Origin: Streptomyces sp. NBC_01716 | GTDB taxonomy: Bacteria; Actinomycetota; Actinomycetes; Streptomycetales; Streptomycetaceae | Direction of reading: 5' to 3' | Assembly: GCF_036248275.1 (NCBI RefSeq) | Contig: NZ_CP109181.1 | Span: forward strand, 8,556,001-8,620,000 | DNA length: 64,000 bases | Shown here: piece after piece, positions 25,732 to 36,100 of the stretch | Position numbering within the stretch: the stretch's first letter is position 1 | Layout of the letters: each line of letters begins with the position of its first letter | The notes under the pieces: model-generated | The model's input: only the letters and a program-made list of their open reading frames with translations | What the model was told of the DNA's origin: nothing | Databases searched by the model: none | Made by a program: the position numbers and the translations under genes

Positions 25732-26945
25732 CCTGCCGGCGCTGCACTGCTCGCGGGAGCGGCGTCCGGTACGAGCGCGGCCCACCGCTTGAGCTGCGCG
25801 TCGGGCTTGAAGGCGCCCTTCTGGTCGACGGACGCGTTCAGGACGGGGTAGTACTCGACGGCGCTGCGGCACAGTTCGTGCCACCGTGTCTGACGTGCGT
25901 AGCCGGGCGGTGCGGCCATGACCGCGTGCAGCCAGGTGCCCATGGTCTCGACGTTGTGTGCCGCGGCCTGACGCTGGTGCTCTCCGAGCATGCTGGTGAA
26001 CCGGTCCAGTCCGTCGCCGCCGCAGACCGTGCAGTTGCACCGAGGGCTGTCCGCCGCAGCGAAGGCTTTGGCGATCTTCGAACCCAGGAAGAAGCCCATC
26101 AGCTCCGGAAAGATCACGTGAGGGGCGCGCATGATCGCTTTGGTGGACTGGGTCGGCTGGCCGGGCGGGACGATGTGCCGCAGGGAACCGGTCGTTCCGT
26201 AGGAACCGAAGGACGCCCCGTGGGCCAGGGCGCCGAAGACCGCGAGGTCGGTGCGCATCAGGGCGGCCCCGGGCACCGACGCCAGGACGCGGCGGAGGTT
26301 GCCGACGGCCTGCGGGAAGCGGCCGAGCGGGTCCATCTGCCCGCCCAGCATGAGGGCTTTGGGGCCCTTGGCCAGGTTGAGCGCGCCGATGAGCTGGCGC
26401 ACGCTGTCGTCCTCCTGCAGCCACCCGACGTCGACGGGGGCGGCGAAGATGAGCGACGAATCGTCCAGAGCCTCGACCTGCCGGGCGGCGGCCAGAAGCG
26501 AATCCGCGTCCTCTGCCTGGATGTAGCCGGTCGGAGTGATCGCGGCGGTGACGCCCGCTGCGCGCTGCCTGTTCACCGACACCCGCAGCGGGTCGTCGAA
26601 CTGCGGGTCTCCGAAGGAGAGCCCCTCGTCCTCGGTCTGCGGGAACGGCGCCTCCGGTGTGGCGACGTGCGACGTGTACACCTCGGGATCGACGAGCAGC
26701 GGCGCGGTGAGATCCTCCTTGCGCAGCTCCATCACCTTGTTGACCGCCCCGTCGCCGCACAGCACCAGGCCACCGCGACCGGTGTCGATGTGGTCCCGGA
26801 CCTGCCAGAGGCGGGACATGGAGACGTGCAATAGCAGCCGGCCGTCCAGAGGCCCGGGAGACAGGTATGCCGCGCGGGCGGTCTGGTCGGACGGGCCGGT
26901 GCCGTTACCGGGCAGCAGGGGATCGGAGGGGGAAGTGCCGGTCAT
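25716..26945 (-). CDS. TGT/DpdA-like zinc TIM-barrel protein
   Basis: A 409-residue protein with TIM-barrel-like alternation (VTAAITPTGYIQAEDADSLL, AAPVDVGWLQEDDSVRQLIG and KALMLGGQMDPLGRFPQAVG) and a late zinc-type cluster, CNCTVC at about 302-307, followed 22 residues on by a His-Asn pair. The C-x-C-x2-C-x(20-25)-H pattern is that of tRNA-guanine transglycosylases and their DpdA relatives, which exchange guanine for deazaguanines in RNA or DNA. The classic catalytic Asp motifs cannot be assigned confidently. It begins four bases after the XRE-ImmA gene, so the two are one operon. Confidence 0.55.
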   Translation of the reverse strand: MTGTSPSDPLLPGNGTGPSDQTARAAYLSPGPLDGRLLLHVSMSRLWQVRDHIDTGRGGLVLCGDGAVNKVMELRKEDLTAPLLVDPEVYTSHVATPEAPFPQTEDEGLSFGDPQFDDPLRVSVNRQRAAGVTAAITPTGYIQAEDADSLLAAARQVEALDDSSLIFAAPVDVGWLQEDDSVRQLIGALNLAKGPKALMLGGQMDPLGRFPQAVGNLRRVLASVPGAALMRTDLAVFGALAHGASFGSYGTTGSLRHIVPPGQPTQSTKAIMRAPHVIFPELMGFFLGSKIAKAFAAADSPRCNCTVCGGDGLDRFTSMLGEHQRQAAAHNVETMGTWLHAVMAAPPGYARQTRWHELCRSAVEYYPVLNASVDQKGAFKPDAQLKRWAALVPDAAPASSAAPAGQRTR

Positions 26946-26949
26946 GTCG

Positions 26950-28059
26950 TCACCTTCGAGGAGGGTTCACGGACAGCAGGCGGTTGCCTTCGCGGTAGAG
27001 GCGCACGAAATCCGCAGGAAGCAGACGGGCGCTTGAGGCGGCCTGCTCCGTGGTGAGGGTGCGTTCTTCCAGCAGCCTGTCGACGAGGAACGGCACGCGA
27101 CAGGGCTCTTCGAGGGGAACGTGCACCGGTTCGGAGGTGCGGTATCCCAGGGCCGACATTTCGATGATAACCGTGCGGTACTGCCAGTCTGTGATGGCGT
27201 TCAGCGACATGGCGCGGCGCAGCAGGGCGCTCATGGAGACCCTCCAACTACGCTTCAGGCCAATCAGTTTGGTGATGTCGATGCCGCCGGTGAACTCTCC
27301 GCGGATGTCACTTGCGGGCATCAAGAACTCCGAGGCGAAGGCATCGGCCTGTTTCTCCTGTTCCGGGCCGGATCCCGGCTCGCGGTGCAGGACGAGATGA
27401 CCGATCTCGTGGGCCACACTGAACCGGCAGCGGTCTCCGGGTGCACGGCTGTTGACGAGGAACAGCGGGGCCTGGCCGGCAGTCCACTGGCTCGCCGCGT
27501 CTAGCAGGTCGCTGTCCAGGTCCCGCAGCACGACCAGGGCTCCGGCTTCCTCCGCGGAGCGGACGACGTCGGTCACCGGCCCGGCGGGCATGCCCCACCG
27601 CTTGCGCACCAGACGGGCGGCATCCTTCGCCGTGACCAGGTCGCTCAGCTCAACCTGGGGGAAATCGGCTTGCGGGTTCTCCTCCCCGGCCGCGCGGTAC
27701 AGGCCGTTGAGCTGGATCCGTGTCAGGGCGAGTTGCGCGTGGATGCGGCGCAGCGCTCCAACCGGCAGGGAGGCCCGCTTGCGGTGGTGGATCAGCCCGA
27801 CTCCCACTCCGTGCACCTGTGGATCCAGGCACAGTAGGTCCGGTGGGTAGGACAGGGCGGCGGCATACAGCTCCAGCCGTTCACCGGTGACCACCAGGCG
27901 CCCCGACTCGGCCTTGCTCACGTATCCCTGGGACACCGAGACGCCCGTCCCCCCGGAAGCCTCGGCCATCGCGGCGGCCACATCCGTCTGGGTCATGCCA
28001 CGGGACTCACGGACAAGCGTGAGCATCGCCGACTGCGCCTGCGGATCCTTGGCCACCAT
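26950..28059 (-). CDS. XRE-ImmA/IrrE-type regulator with zinc metallopeptidase domain
   Basis: A 369-residue two-domain protein. An XRE helix-turn-helix occupies residues about 12-70 (ESRGMTQTDVAAAMAE, then VSQGYVSKAESGRLVVTGER). The C-terminal half is an ImmA/IrrE metallopeptidase with the zinc motif FSVAHEIGHLVLH (about 215-227) and the downstream glutamate in ADAFASEFLMP. Such proteins cut repressors or sense damage, and in ICEs or toxin systems trigger induction. It is followed four bases later by the TGT-like gene. It is complete and shows no lesions. Confidence 0.85.
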   Translation of the reverse strand: MVAKDPQAQSAMLTLVRESRGMTQTDVAAAMAEASGGTGVSVSQGYVSKAESGRLVVTGERLELYAAALSYPPDLLCLDPQVHGVGVGLIHHRKRASLPVGALRRIHAQLALTRIQLNGLYRAAGEENPQADFPQVELSDLVTAKDAARLVRKRWGMPAGPVTDVVRSAEEAGALVVLRDLDSDLLDAASQWTAGQAPLFLVNSRAPGDRCRFSVAHEIGHLVLHREPGSGPEQEKQADAFASEFLMPASDIRGEFTGGIDITKLIGLKRSWRVSMSALLRRAMSLNAITDWQYRTVIIEMSALGYRTSEPVHVPLEEPCRVPFLVDRLLEERTLTTEQAASSARLLPADFVRLYREGNRLLSVNPPRR

Positions 28060-28097
28060 TCATCACCCCCTATCAGACCTCGAAATACTACCACCAA

Positions 28098-28559
28098 TTA
28101 TTCCCGGAGTGATTCGTCGAGATCGTGCTGGCAGAGGGGCGGGGTGTCCGGCAAGTCGCCTGTTCCCAGGGAGTACCGACGGGCAGTCACTTGAGCGGCA
28201 AGCCCCCCGAGGGGAGCCGGATTCTCTTTAGGCCGGTGAGGACTCCGAGCAGACGTGCGTCCACGTTCCCGCGCGAGGCGCGGGCCAGTTCGGGAAGACG
28301 CCTCAGGTTGATGCGCATCTGGCGCACCGCCCTGCCGCTTCCCGGCGAGGGAGATCTGGGCTTCGGCTTCGGACACCTTGTACTCGGTGCCCAACTCGCC
28401 GGCCCATGACGGCGGTACGGCACCGGTCACGCGGAGCGCGAGATCCTCGTGCTCCGAGCGCTGGCCGAAGTACGCGCGGACGAGGGCAAGTTTGAGCGCA
28501 AACTCCGCACCTGGCCACCGCCGAAGAAGACGAGCAGCGCTAGATCGTCCTAAGTGCAC
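28098..28559 (-). CDS. Hypothetical protein, doubtful
   Basis: A 153-codon frame with a plausible first half (RRWPGAEFALKLALVRAYFG, then LALRVTGAVPPSWAGELGTE) and an Arg/Pro-rich second half lacking protein-like pattern. It may be a remnant truncated near 28330. No function can be assigned. Confidence 0.3.
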   Translation of the reverse strand: MHLGRSSAARLLRRWPGAEFALKLALVRAYFGQRSEHEDLALRVTGAVPPSWAGELGTEYKVSEAEAQISLAGKRQGGAPDAHQPEASSRTGPRLARERGRTSARSPHRPKENPAPLGGLAAQVTARRYSLGTGDLPDTPPLCQHDLDESLRE

Positions 28560-29092
28560 CCCGGTTTGGCATGCCGCGCCAGGGCGCGGACCAGGTCACC
28601 GGTTGAGGGTGGGTAGAGCGCCTAACTTCCTGAGCGCCCCCGTCGGCGTCTCCGGCTCCGGGATCAGGCCCCGGCGGCGAGCGCCGCGGCCGAAGTAGTA
28701 CGACCAGTCGGGCGGTGCGGGAGCGGGGCTGGGATGCCTCACTCAGCGGACGTCTCCTGGGGGCCGGTCAGTTGCCAGCCTCCGGCTTTGTGTCTCGGCC
28801 GTGCATGCCGGTCATCGGTGGCGGGGCTTCTCTGCCTGACCGTTCTCGGTCGGCCTTGAGCACAGTTGCGCACGTACGGTCGAGAGTTGACCGATTTTTG
28901 CGTTCGGGAACGTCGAGAACCGCAACCTGTGCATTAACTGACAGTAGTGGTGGTGAGTCGTTGGGTGAGGGACTAGCGTCTTCATACGATCGGCTCACCC
29001 AACGGGCCGACCGAGGCCGACTCTGTCGCGGGGCCAACCACATACAGAGCCGGACTCGTTCGTATTCACACCCAAGACGACCAGGAGTACGT
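28560..29092. other. Intergenic region with an inverted repeat at 28959-29004
   Basis: No gene is convincing here. The arms CGTTGGGTGAG (28959-28969) and CTCACCCAACG (28994-29004) are exact inverted copies separated by 24 bases, about 90 bp before the start of the next gene. It could be a terminator, a transcript-leader hairpin or a binding site. Confidence 0.5.
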
Positions 29093-29362
29093 GTGTCTCT
29101 TGACCATCTCTCCATGCCGCACGAGAGCGGACCGGCAGGGCTTTTCGACCGTAGCATTCCTCCGACACGCCGGACTGAAACCCGCGTGCTGCGTGACTTT
29201 CTGGTCAGTTCGCAGGTAGGGCCCCTTATCTCTATGCCAGTTGTCGGCATGGTCCTGATTTTCCGGCCCGAGGCCGCAGAAGCCGTACTGACAGCGGCCG
29301 TCCTCACCACGGTCGTTCTGAGGAACTCCCTGGTCCGCTACCGGCGGCAGCGCTGGTCCTAG
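29093..29362 (+). CDS. Small membrane protein
   Basis: An 89-residue protein from a GTG with CAGGAG five bases upstream. After a charged N-terminus (RRTETRVLRDFLVSSQ) there are two hydrophobic segments, VGPLISMPVVGMVLIF and AVLTAAVLTTVVL, and a basic end (RNSLVRYRRQRW). Two closely spaced helices suggest a hairpin in the membrane with the tail in the cytoplasm. The function is unknown; it precedes the zinc-ribbon/XRE gene by 176 bp. Confidence 0.6.
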   Translation: MSLDHLSMPHESGPAGLFDRSIPPTRRTETRVLRDFLVSSQVGPLISMPVVGMVLIFRPEAAEAVLTAAVLTTVVLRNSLVRYRRQRWS

Positions 29363-29538
29363 CGGTGCTTCAGGCCCGGGGGTGCGCCGAGCGCACCCCC
29401 GGCGTCGCCGGACGCTCGTTCGACCGGCTGTAAAGCAGTCGGCTCATGGGGCAGAGGCCCCTGTCTCGCCGGTCCGGCAGATTGCCATTTTCCGGCCCGT
29501 GTTCTCAGAAGAGAACGTGAGTGCGAAGGATCAAGCGC

Positions 29539-30558
29539 ATGCCCCAGAAAGAACCTTCCGAGACCCGCTGTCTCGGTCCCGGGTGCCGAAGCACCATCAC
29601 GCGGAAGCCCGGTTCGGGACGTCCTCGCCTGTACTGCTCCGACGCCTGTGGTGCCCGTTACCGCAAGGCCAACCCGCGCGTGAACGACACCGCCGACACC
29701 GCGGCCGCCCTGGCCCGGCACGCGGCTCTGCTCGAGGAAGCCAGCACGACCGGTGACGTCGACCGTGCGCTCCGCCTGTACGCCGAGTGTAACCAGATCA
29801 TGAAGGAGTTACTCAAGGCCGTGGTGGTCCTGTGCCGCACCAAGATGAAGACCTCGGAGGTCGCATCGGCCCTGCACGTAAGTGTGGACACCGTGAATCG
29901 GCACGTGCTCGCGGCCCGCGAGCGGGCCACCGCGTCGGCGCCGCCCGTGGTGCCACCACCCCGCTCCCGTCATCCGGAGCGGGCACCGCGCCGCCCGCTG
30001 CGTCCGGCCGGCGGTACCGGCAGCGCCGACGGCGGCCCCCCGGGCCGGCCAGGCGTCATCCTCGCCAGCGCGCTGTCCCAGCTCCAGCGCACCAGCAAGA
30101 AGAACCACAAAGAACTCGCGTCCGAAGCGTGTGTCGATCCCTCGTACATCTCCCGCATCCTCAGCGGCGAGCGTGTCCCCTCATGGGGCGTGACCCGCAG
30201 ATTTGTGGTGTCCTGCGGCGGAGACCCGCTCGAAGTGCGGCCCCTGTGGGACACCGCGCGCGGCTACCACGTCGTACTGCCCACCGCCCTTCACGCCGCA
30301 CTGCGGGGTCTGCACCTGGCCGCCGCCCAGCCGCCCATCGACCTTCTCCGGGCCAGGACCCACCTGTCCGCAGCCGACATCACCGCCGCACTCCAGGGCG
30401 ACCGCCTGCCGGACTGGCCCACCACCACCCGCCTCGTCACCGCTCTGCAGGGCCAGCCGGAGGCCATCCGCCCCCTGTGGGACGCCGCCCAGGCCACCAC
30501 GCCCGCTGGGCCCGACACCACCATCACCTGCAGCATCTCCACGGGAGCGTTCGGATGA
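29539..30558 (+). CDS. Zinc-ribbon and XRE-type helix-turn-helix regulator
   Basis: A 339-residue protein. The N-terminus has a zinc-ribbon-like CLGPGCRSTI with a second pair in YCSDACGARYRK (about 9-45). A helix-turn-helix follows (TSEVASALHVSVDTVNRHVL, about 105-125), then a Pro/Arg-rich linker. A second XRE-like domain reads NHKELASEACVDPSYISRIL with SGERVPSWGV (about 190-220). Two similar repeats near the end (DPLEVRPLWDTARGYH and QPEAIRPLWDAAQATT) suggest duplicated helical domains. ATG 29539 has GAAGGA nine bases upstream. It overlaps the next gene by four bases (ATGA) and probably regulates or partners it. Confidence 0.75.
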   Translation: MPQKEPSETRCLGPGCRSTITRKPGSGRPRLYCSDACGARYRKANPRVNDTADTAAALARHAALLEEASTTGDVDRALRLYAECNQIMKELLKAVVVLCRTKMKTSEVASALHVSVDTVNRHVLAARERATASAPPVVPPPRSRHPERAPRRPLRPAGGTGSADGGPPGRPGVILASALSQLQRTSKKNHKELASEACVDPSYISRILSGERVPSWGVTRRFVVSCGGDPLEVRPLWDTARGYHVVLPTALHAALRGLHLAAAQPPIDLLRARTHLSAADITAALQGDRLPDWPTTTRLVTALQGQPEAIRPLWDAAQATTPAGPDTTITCSISTGAFG

Positions 30559-31046
30559 CCACCCTCACCCGTCCAACAGCCCGCCTCCCCACAGCCGATG
30601 CCCTGCCTTCCACCGGCCCGGACATCGCCCTGCCGTTGGAGTTCCGGGCCTTCCACACCCTGCACCAGCACGCGTACCTCGCCTACGCCGCGGCCCACAC
30701 CACCACCCACGCCGTCGACCTCGTAAGCGGCGCATTCGGCACACTGGCCGTCAACTGGACCACACTGCTGCGCAGTTCCAACCCCACCGCCGCCGCCTGG
30801 GACCAGGTCGCCGCCCACATCGCCCGCCGCGCCCGCCGCCTCCCCCTGGGACCCGTCTCTCCACTCCAGTACCAGCTGACCGTTCTCCACCAGCTCGCCC
30901 GCCTCTCCATAACCGCCGCCGCCGAGACAACCGGCCGCGACCACGCCACCGCATGCTGCCTTCTCGGCAGGCCCTACCAAGCGCCCGCTCCCGCTGCGTC
31001 ACGGCCCGCGTGGCGAGCGCGCCTGCCCAGCCTGCGAAGAAGCTGA
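30555..31046 (+). CDS. Sigma-factor-like small protein
   Basis: A 163-residue protein coupled to the preceding regulator by an ATGA overlap. Its first half (FRAFHTLHQHAYLAYAAAHT, then VDLVSGAFGTLAVNWTTLLR) has the spacing of sigma region 2 in ECF factors. The second half (SPLQYQLTVLHQLARLSITA and AAETTGRDHATACCLLGRP) resembles a region-4 helix-turn-helix. Both regions are degenerate, so it may be a diverged sigma factor or a regulator derived from one. Similar regulator-sigma pairs are common in Streptomyces. There are no lesions in the frame. Confidence 0.6.
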   Translation: MTTLTRPTARLPTADALPSTGPDIALPLEFRAFHTLHQHAYLAYAAAHTTTHAVDLVSGAFGTLAVNWTTLLRSSNPTAAAWDQVAAHIARRARRLPLGPVSPLQYQLTVLHQLARLSITAAAETTGRDHATACCLLGRPYQAPAPAASRPAWRARLPSLRRS

Positions 31047-31196
31047 CCACGGGAGTGTGCGTAGGACTGCCGAACGTCGGCCTGGGAATCACCGAGGCGG
31101 TCGAACGGCCGACCTGCGCGATGTACCCAGGCCAGGGGCTGAGGCGCGGTGTGGAACGCGTCGCGTTCTCTTCTGCGGCTGAGACGCCGGGCTTTC

Positions 31197-31993
31197 CTAC
31201 CAGATGCCGTCGATGACTTTTTCGAGGGCGAGGTTCCACTGCGATTCGTCATCTTCGAAGGGCCGTCGGCGGTGGCCGCCAACTGGGCGAGTTCGGGCCG
31301 CAGTCTCGGATCCGCGGCGTCGCGCAGGGTGGTGAGCAGCACCAGTGCCCGCTCTGCGGGTCTCTGGTCCCGGCACAGCGACTGCCCGGCACGCAGCCAG
31401 GCGGAATGCAGCCCCTCCGCGCTCCTTCCTGTCCGCGTCGAAAGCGGCGGTGACCAGCCAGGGATCGGCCGCACGCACAACGCGGCCGGGTCGTCCAGAT
31501 CCATCAACGCCGCCCCCGAGCAGGTCAGTTGCCGGTGGACGGCGGTGCCCGAGCGGGTCTCGACCACGAGCCGGACATGGTTCAGGGCATCGAGCGCGAG
31601 CACCAGCCCGGCGAGCCTGTCCGGATCAGAGCCCGCGTGCAGATCCGGACGGGCGATCGTGGCCCGGCGCCGGTCGGCGGCCAGCCGCGTCAGGAACTCT
31701 CCAGGCCTCCGGGCGACAAGACTCAGCTGATCGGCCATCGTTCAGACCGCGCCGTGCGCGCTTTGCCCCGCGAGGGGTGCATACGATTGGACGGTGTGCT
31801 CCGTCCGGTGCCGGGACGGGTGCCGTGCCGCACCAGCCAGGCCCAGCAGCGCCGACTTCCCGCACCGCGCCCCGCCCGTGATCAGACACAGGCCCGGCGC
31901 CGCGGAATCGGCCAGCCACCCGAGCAGCGCGGCCCCTGCCGGTTCACGCCCGGCCGCGGGCCGGCCCCACTTCACCGTGCTCACCCGCGGCAT
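31197..31993 (-). pseudogene. P-loop ATP-binding protein, multiply frameshifted
   Basis: The minus strand starts MPRVSTVKWGRPAAGREPAG, then a Walker A motif in GLCLITGGARCGKSALLGLA. It changes phase near 31740-31790 to continue LADQLSLVARRPGEFLTRLA and DPDRLAGLVLALDALNHVRL, then shifts twice more (RAADPWLVTAAFDADRKERG, and after TADGP to FEDDESQWNLALEKVIDGIW before the stop). Rejoined, the pieces make a recognisable Streptomyces ATP-binding protein of about 265 residues, found with SUKH proteins. Three or more frameshifts show it is dead. Confidence 0.6.
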
Positions 31994-32830
31994 GCTTGCT
32001 CTGCCGCCCGCGTGATCAGCCCCTTGAGTCCCGCCTCGCGGGAGGCGGCATCACTGCCGTAGTCGAAGGCGTGCGTGAACTCCGCCTGCGGGAACAGTCT
32101 CTGCATCCACACCGCGCAGTAGTGACCGGGCATCATGCACGCCTGCAACTCGCAGAACACCCGCCGCACCTGCCCCGGAGCCACACCCTGGGCGGACAGC
32201 TCCCGCCAGACAAGCTCCTCCGGATGCGCGCGCCCCGATCCCGTCGCACCCGTGACGATGTGCTTCTCCCCGGGCCCTGTCGACGTACTCGAACGCTGCG
32301 GAGAAAGGGAAGTTGAGGGTGTGCCGCACATCGTCCAACACCCGCGGCCACCACCCCTCCCGCTCGTCGAACGCGCCCGCGTCGATCCCGCGCAGCGTCT
32401 CGGTCAACTCCCGGAGAGCGCCCGCCGCTTCCGTAAGAACGGACGAGGTCGCGATGACCGGCAGGATCCGGTCCAGCGCGGCCAAGGACGTGTTGAACGT
32501 CGTAAGGGCCGAGCTGACGTACAGGTCCTCCTCGCAGCCTTCCGTCATGACCGCCTGCAGAACGGCGTCCGGCCGAGCACACAGATGAGCCGGCCCGCGT
32601 GACGATCCGCAGCCATCCCTCCAACTCCGTTGCCGGGCGCGGAGGACTGCTCTGAACCGTGAGAACGCCCAACGAGAGCACGTCACTTCCGCCGGCGGCA
32701 GTGAAGTAGGGGGAAATTTGCAGCGGCACACCCGTCTTCTCCAGGCCCGCGCGTCGGCTCGGGAAGCCGTGCATCTGAGTCGGGCCCAGGGGGAAGCGGC
32801 GCTTGCCTTCGGCACCGAACTGCGCGACGG
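31981..32830 (-). pseudogene. SUKH-4/nucleotide-deaminase type protein, frameshifted
   Basis: The C-terminal section is a deaminase-like domain of the kind found in polymorphic toxins and their relatives: WRELSAQGVAPGQVRRVFCE, then LQACMMPGHYCAVWMQRLFP and FTHAFDYGSDAASREAGLKG. The Cys-containing segment corresponds to the zinc-binding region. Upstream, in two other phases, are VSSALTTFNTSLAALDRILP, VPLQISPYFTAAGGSDVLSL and FPLGPTQMHGFPSRRAGLEK, which match SUKH-4-type regions. At least two frame changes (near 32270 and 32590) separate them. It overlaps the start of the ATPase pseudogene, so the pair was once an operon. Confidence 0.55.
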
Positions 32831-33182
32831 GTGGATCACAGGGCGGCACTGGTACCGGGCTCTTCGCGCAGCAGATGGACGGTCTACGGCCGCAGCCCGC
32901 CGCATTCGTGGGATCTCTGAGCCGGTTCATGGGCCGAGAGACGGCGACGTCATGACCGCAGGGTTGCCTGTGCCGGTGACTGCCGTCTTGGAGTGTGAAC
33001 TCTTGGCGGCGCTGGAGCCAGTTCCGGTTGTCTTTCGCTTTGCCGTTCGAGGTTGTTGGCGTGATCTTGTCATTTGCCGCCCGGCCGTGACGGTTTGTGT
33101 GTAGGTTGTGACTGCTCGCATGGGGAGTGTGGGTGTCATGGGTTCTTCGTGATCCATGAGGGGGTTTTGGGGAGGGGCCGCG
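32831..33182. other. Upstream region of the RHS toxin gene
   Basis: There is no gene. The stretch from about 33010 on is GT-rich and less protein-like. The ribosome-binding sequence GGAGGG is at 33171-33176. No clear -10/-35 pair could be picked out. Confidence 0.4.
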
Positions 33183-36100
33183 GTGCGCATGCACGGCGAA
33201 CGTTTTGGGATACGTATGTCCGCGCGCAGACGGTCTTTGACGGTGGGTCTGCTGGCGCTGGCCCTGTCGGCGGGTCTGGTGTCGGCGGAGGCGGCGCCAC
33301 CGTCGCCGGCAGCGGCGCCCGAGGCATCTCAGGCTCCTCCGTTCCTTCCTCCGGCCGCCCCTGTCGGCCCGGTGGCCCCGGCAAGCGCGGCCGCTGCCGA
33401 GCCGACGACGAAGAACGCGGTGTACGCGTACGACGCCGCCTCGCGTCTGGTCGGTGTGACGGACCCGGCGGGTCAGACGGCGCGCTACCGGTACGACGCG
33501 GCGGGCAACCGTCTCGGCGTCGATCGTTTCGCGTCGAGCACGCTGTCCGTTCTCTCCCTCGTTCCGGTGCGTGCCCAGGCGGGCGCGAAGGTGACGCTCT
33601 CCGGCACCGGCTTCTCGACCACACCGGCCTCGAACGCGGTGAAGTTCGGTACGACCGCGGCCACGGTCGACTCGGCCACGGCGACCCGTCTGGTGGTGAC
33701 GGTCCCGGCCGCAGCGGCCAGCGGCAAGGTGTCGGTGACCACGGGTGGCACGACGGTCCAGTCGGCTGAGTCGTTCACGCTGGCCACGCCGGCACCGTCG
33801 CTGATGGCGGTCGCCCCGGCCTCCGGCACGGTCGACACCGAAGTCACTCTCACCGGCGCGGGGTTTGCCCCCGCGCTCACCGACAATGTGGTGCGCTTCG
33901 GTGGCGGCATCGTGGCGCAGGTGACGGCGCGTACGGCCACCGCGCTGACGGTGCGGGTGCCCTTGGGCGCGGTCACGGGTCCGGTCGAGGTCGAGACGCC
34001 GGACGGCCGGGTCACGTCGGCGGATTCGTTCCGGGTGCTCTCGGGCACCGGGGTGGGCGAGATCGAGTCGTCGGTGGTGACATCGCTGACGGATGAGAGT
34101 CCGCCGACGGTCTCGGTGGCCACGCCGGGCAACCGTGCGCAGGTTCGTTTCGACGCGGACGCGGGCGCGGACATCGGCATCGGATTCACCGCTTCGACGT
34201 TCAATGCCACGGTCACGGCCCGTCTTTACGACCCGGAGGGTGAGCAGGTCGGTGGCAACGAGTCGCTGACGGGTGTCGCGGACGACTGGGAGGTCGAGGA
34301 CCTTCCGCAGGCGGGGACGTATTCGGTGATCCTGACTCCGGCGGCCACCGCGGTGGGCCAGGCGACGATCACCGTGTCCGCCCCGAAGACCGGCGTGCTG
34401 GGCCTGACCGGCCCGACGGCGGAGGTGTCGCTGGCGCGCGCCGGGCAGGACGGTGTGCTCACCTTCGATGCGGTGCTCGGTGATTCGCTGAGCCTGGGTA
34501 TCGACTCGGCGGATATGCCCAAGGGCATGTACGCGCGCCTGTACGGTCCCGACGGCGATCAGGTGATCAACCGGTTCGTGGGTGGCGGCGGCGCGGGCGC
34601 GATCGACATCGACACGCTGACGCAGTCGGGCACGTACACCCTGACCCTGGATCCGGACACGGCGACCAGCGGCACGGTGAGGGTGACCGGGTCGCACTAC
34701 GCCGACGCGGGCGTCCTCGACTCGGCGGGCCCGACAGTCGAGCTGCCGCTCAACCGGCCGGGCCAGGACGGACGCGCGACTTTCACCGCGCAGGCGGGCG
34801 AGCGTGTGTCGCTGGGGGTGACGGCGACCGGCTTCACCGGCCACGTGCGCATGGAGTTCAGGCGGCCGAACGGGACGCAGTTCGCGTTCTTCCTGGCGCC
34901 AGGCACCACCAGCACCGAGTACGACACCGCGGTGCTGCCCGACTCGGGGACGTACACCCTCGCCGCGCTGCCCAGCAACGCGGCGACGACGGGCAACCTG
35001 TCCCTGACCCTGTCGCGCCCGCTCGGCGTCGCCCAGCTCTCCACGACCGGCGGCCCGGTCGACGTGGACATCACGCGCTTCGCGCAGGACGCCGAGTCCG
35101 CCTTCCAGGCGACGGCCGGCGACTCGCTCACCCTCGGTGTCACTGACAATGCGTTCACCGACACCGTGCGGGTGTCCGTGATCGCGCCGTCGGGCACGGC
35201 GATCGTCGACGAGAAGATCGTCTCGACCGGTAAACCTGCCACGTTCCCGCTGGCCGCCCTTGCGGAGTCGGGCACCTACCGGGTGGTCGTCGACCCGAAC
35301 CGGGGCGCGCGCGGCACGCTGAAGCTGACCCTGTCGGCGGGCGCGCAGGCGCAGCGGGTGGTGGACGTCGCCGAGGACAAGCCGGCCGCGCCGAAGAAGC
35401 CGACGGCCGGTGTTGTCCCGGCCGGTCCGGACGCCTGGCAGCCGGGCAAGTCGAGCCTGGCGGGCCGGGATTGGGTCACGGCACGCGGCAAAGCCCCGAA
35501 GGCGCCGCCGGCCCTGCGCGGCCCGCCGGGCAAGACCACGCTGACCGGCCACATCCTCAAGCTCGACGGGAAGCCGCTGGCGAAGGTCACGGTCTCGGTC
35601 GGCAAGAAGAGTGCGAAGACCGACACGCGCGGCCGGTTCCTACTGAGCGGTATCGCGGACACGTCCACCACCCTCGTGGTCGAGGGTGCAAGCGCGAACA
35701 ACTCCAAGCGCAGTTACGGCCGTTACGACATCCGGATTAGCCTGAAGGCGGGTAGGACGGTCGATCTCGGGTTCCCGGTGTGGATGACGCCGCTGGACAC
35801 GAAGAACACGGTGAGGTTCGCGGCTCCGGCGAAGGCCGATGTCGTACTGAAGACCCCGAAGATCCCGGGGCTCGAAGTCCGTATCCCCAAGGGCTCGGTC
35901 GTCCGTGATGAGAAGGGGAAGCCGGTCACGGAGCTGGGGATCACGGCGATCCCGATCGACCGGCCGCCGTTCCCGCTGCCGGAGAACGGCATCGTCCCGG
36001 TGTACTTCACCGTGCAGCCCGGCGGCACCTACGTCTTCCCCGAGGGCGCGCAGATCATCTACCCGAACTACACCCGTGAAGCCCCGGGCACCCGGGTCAA

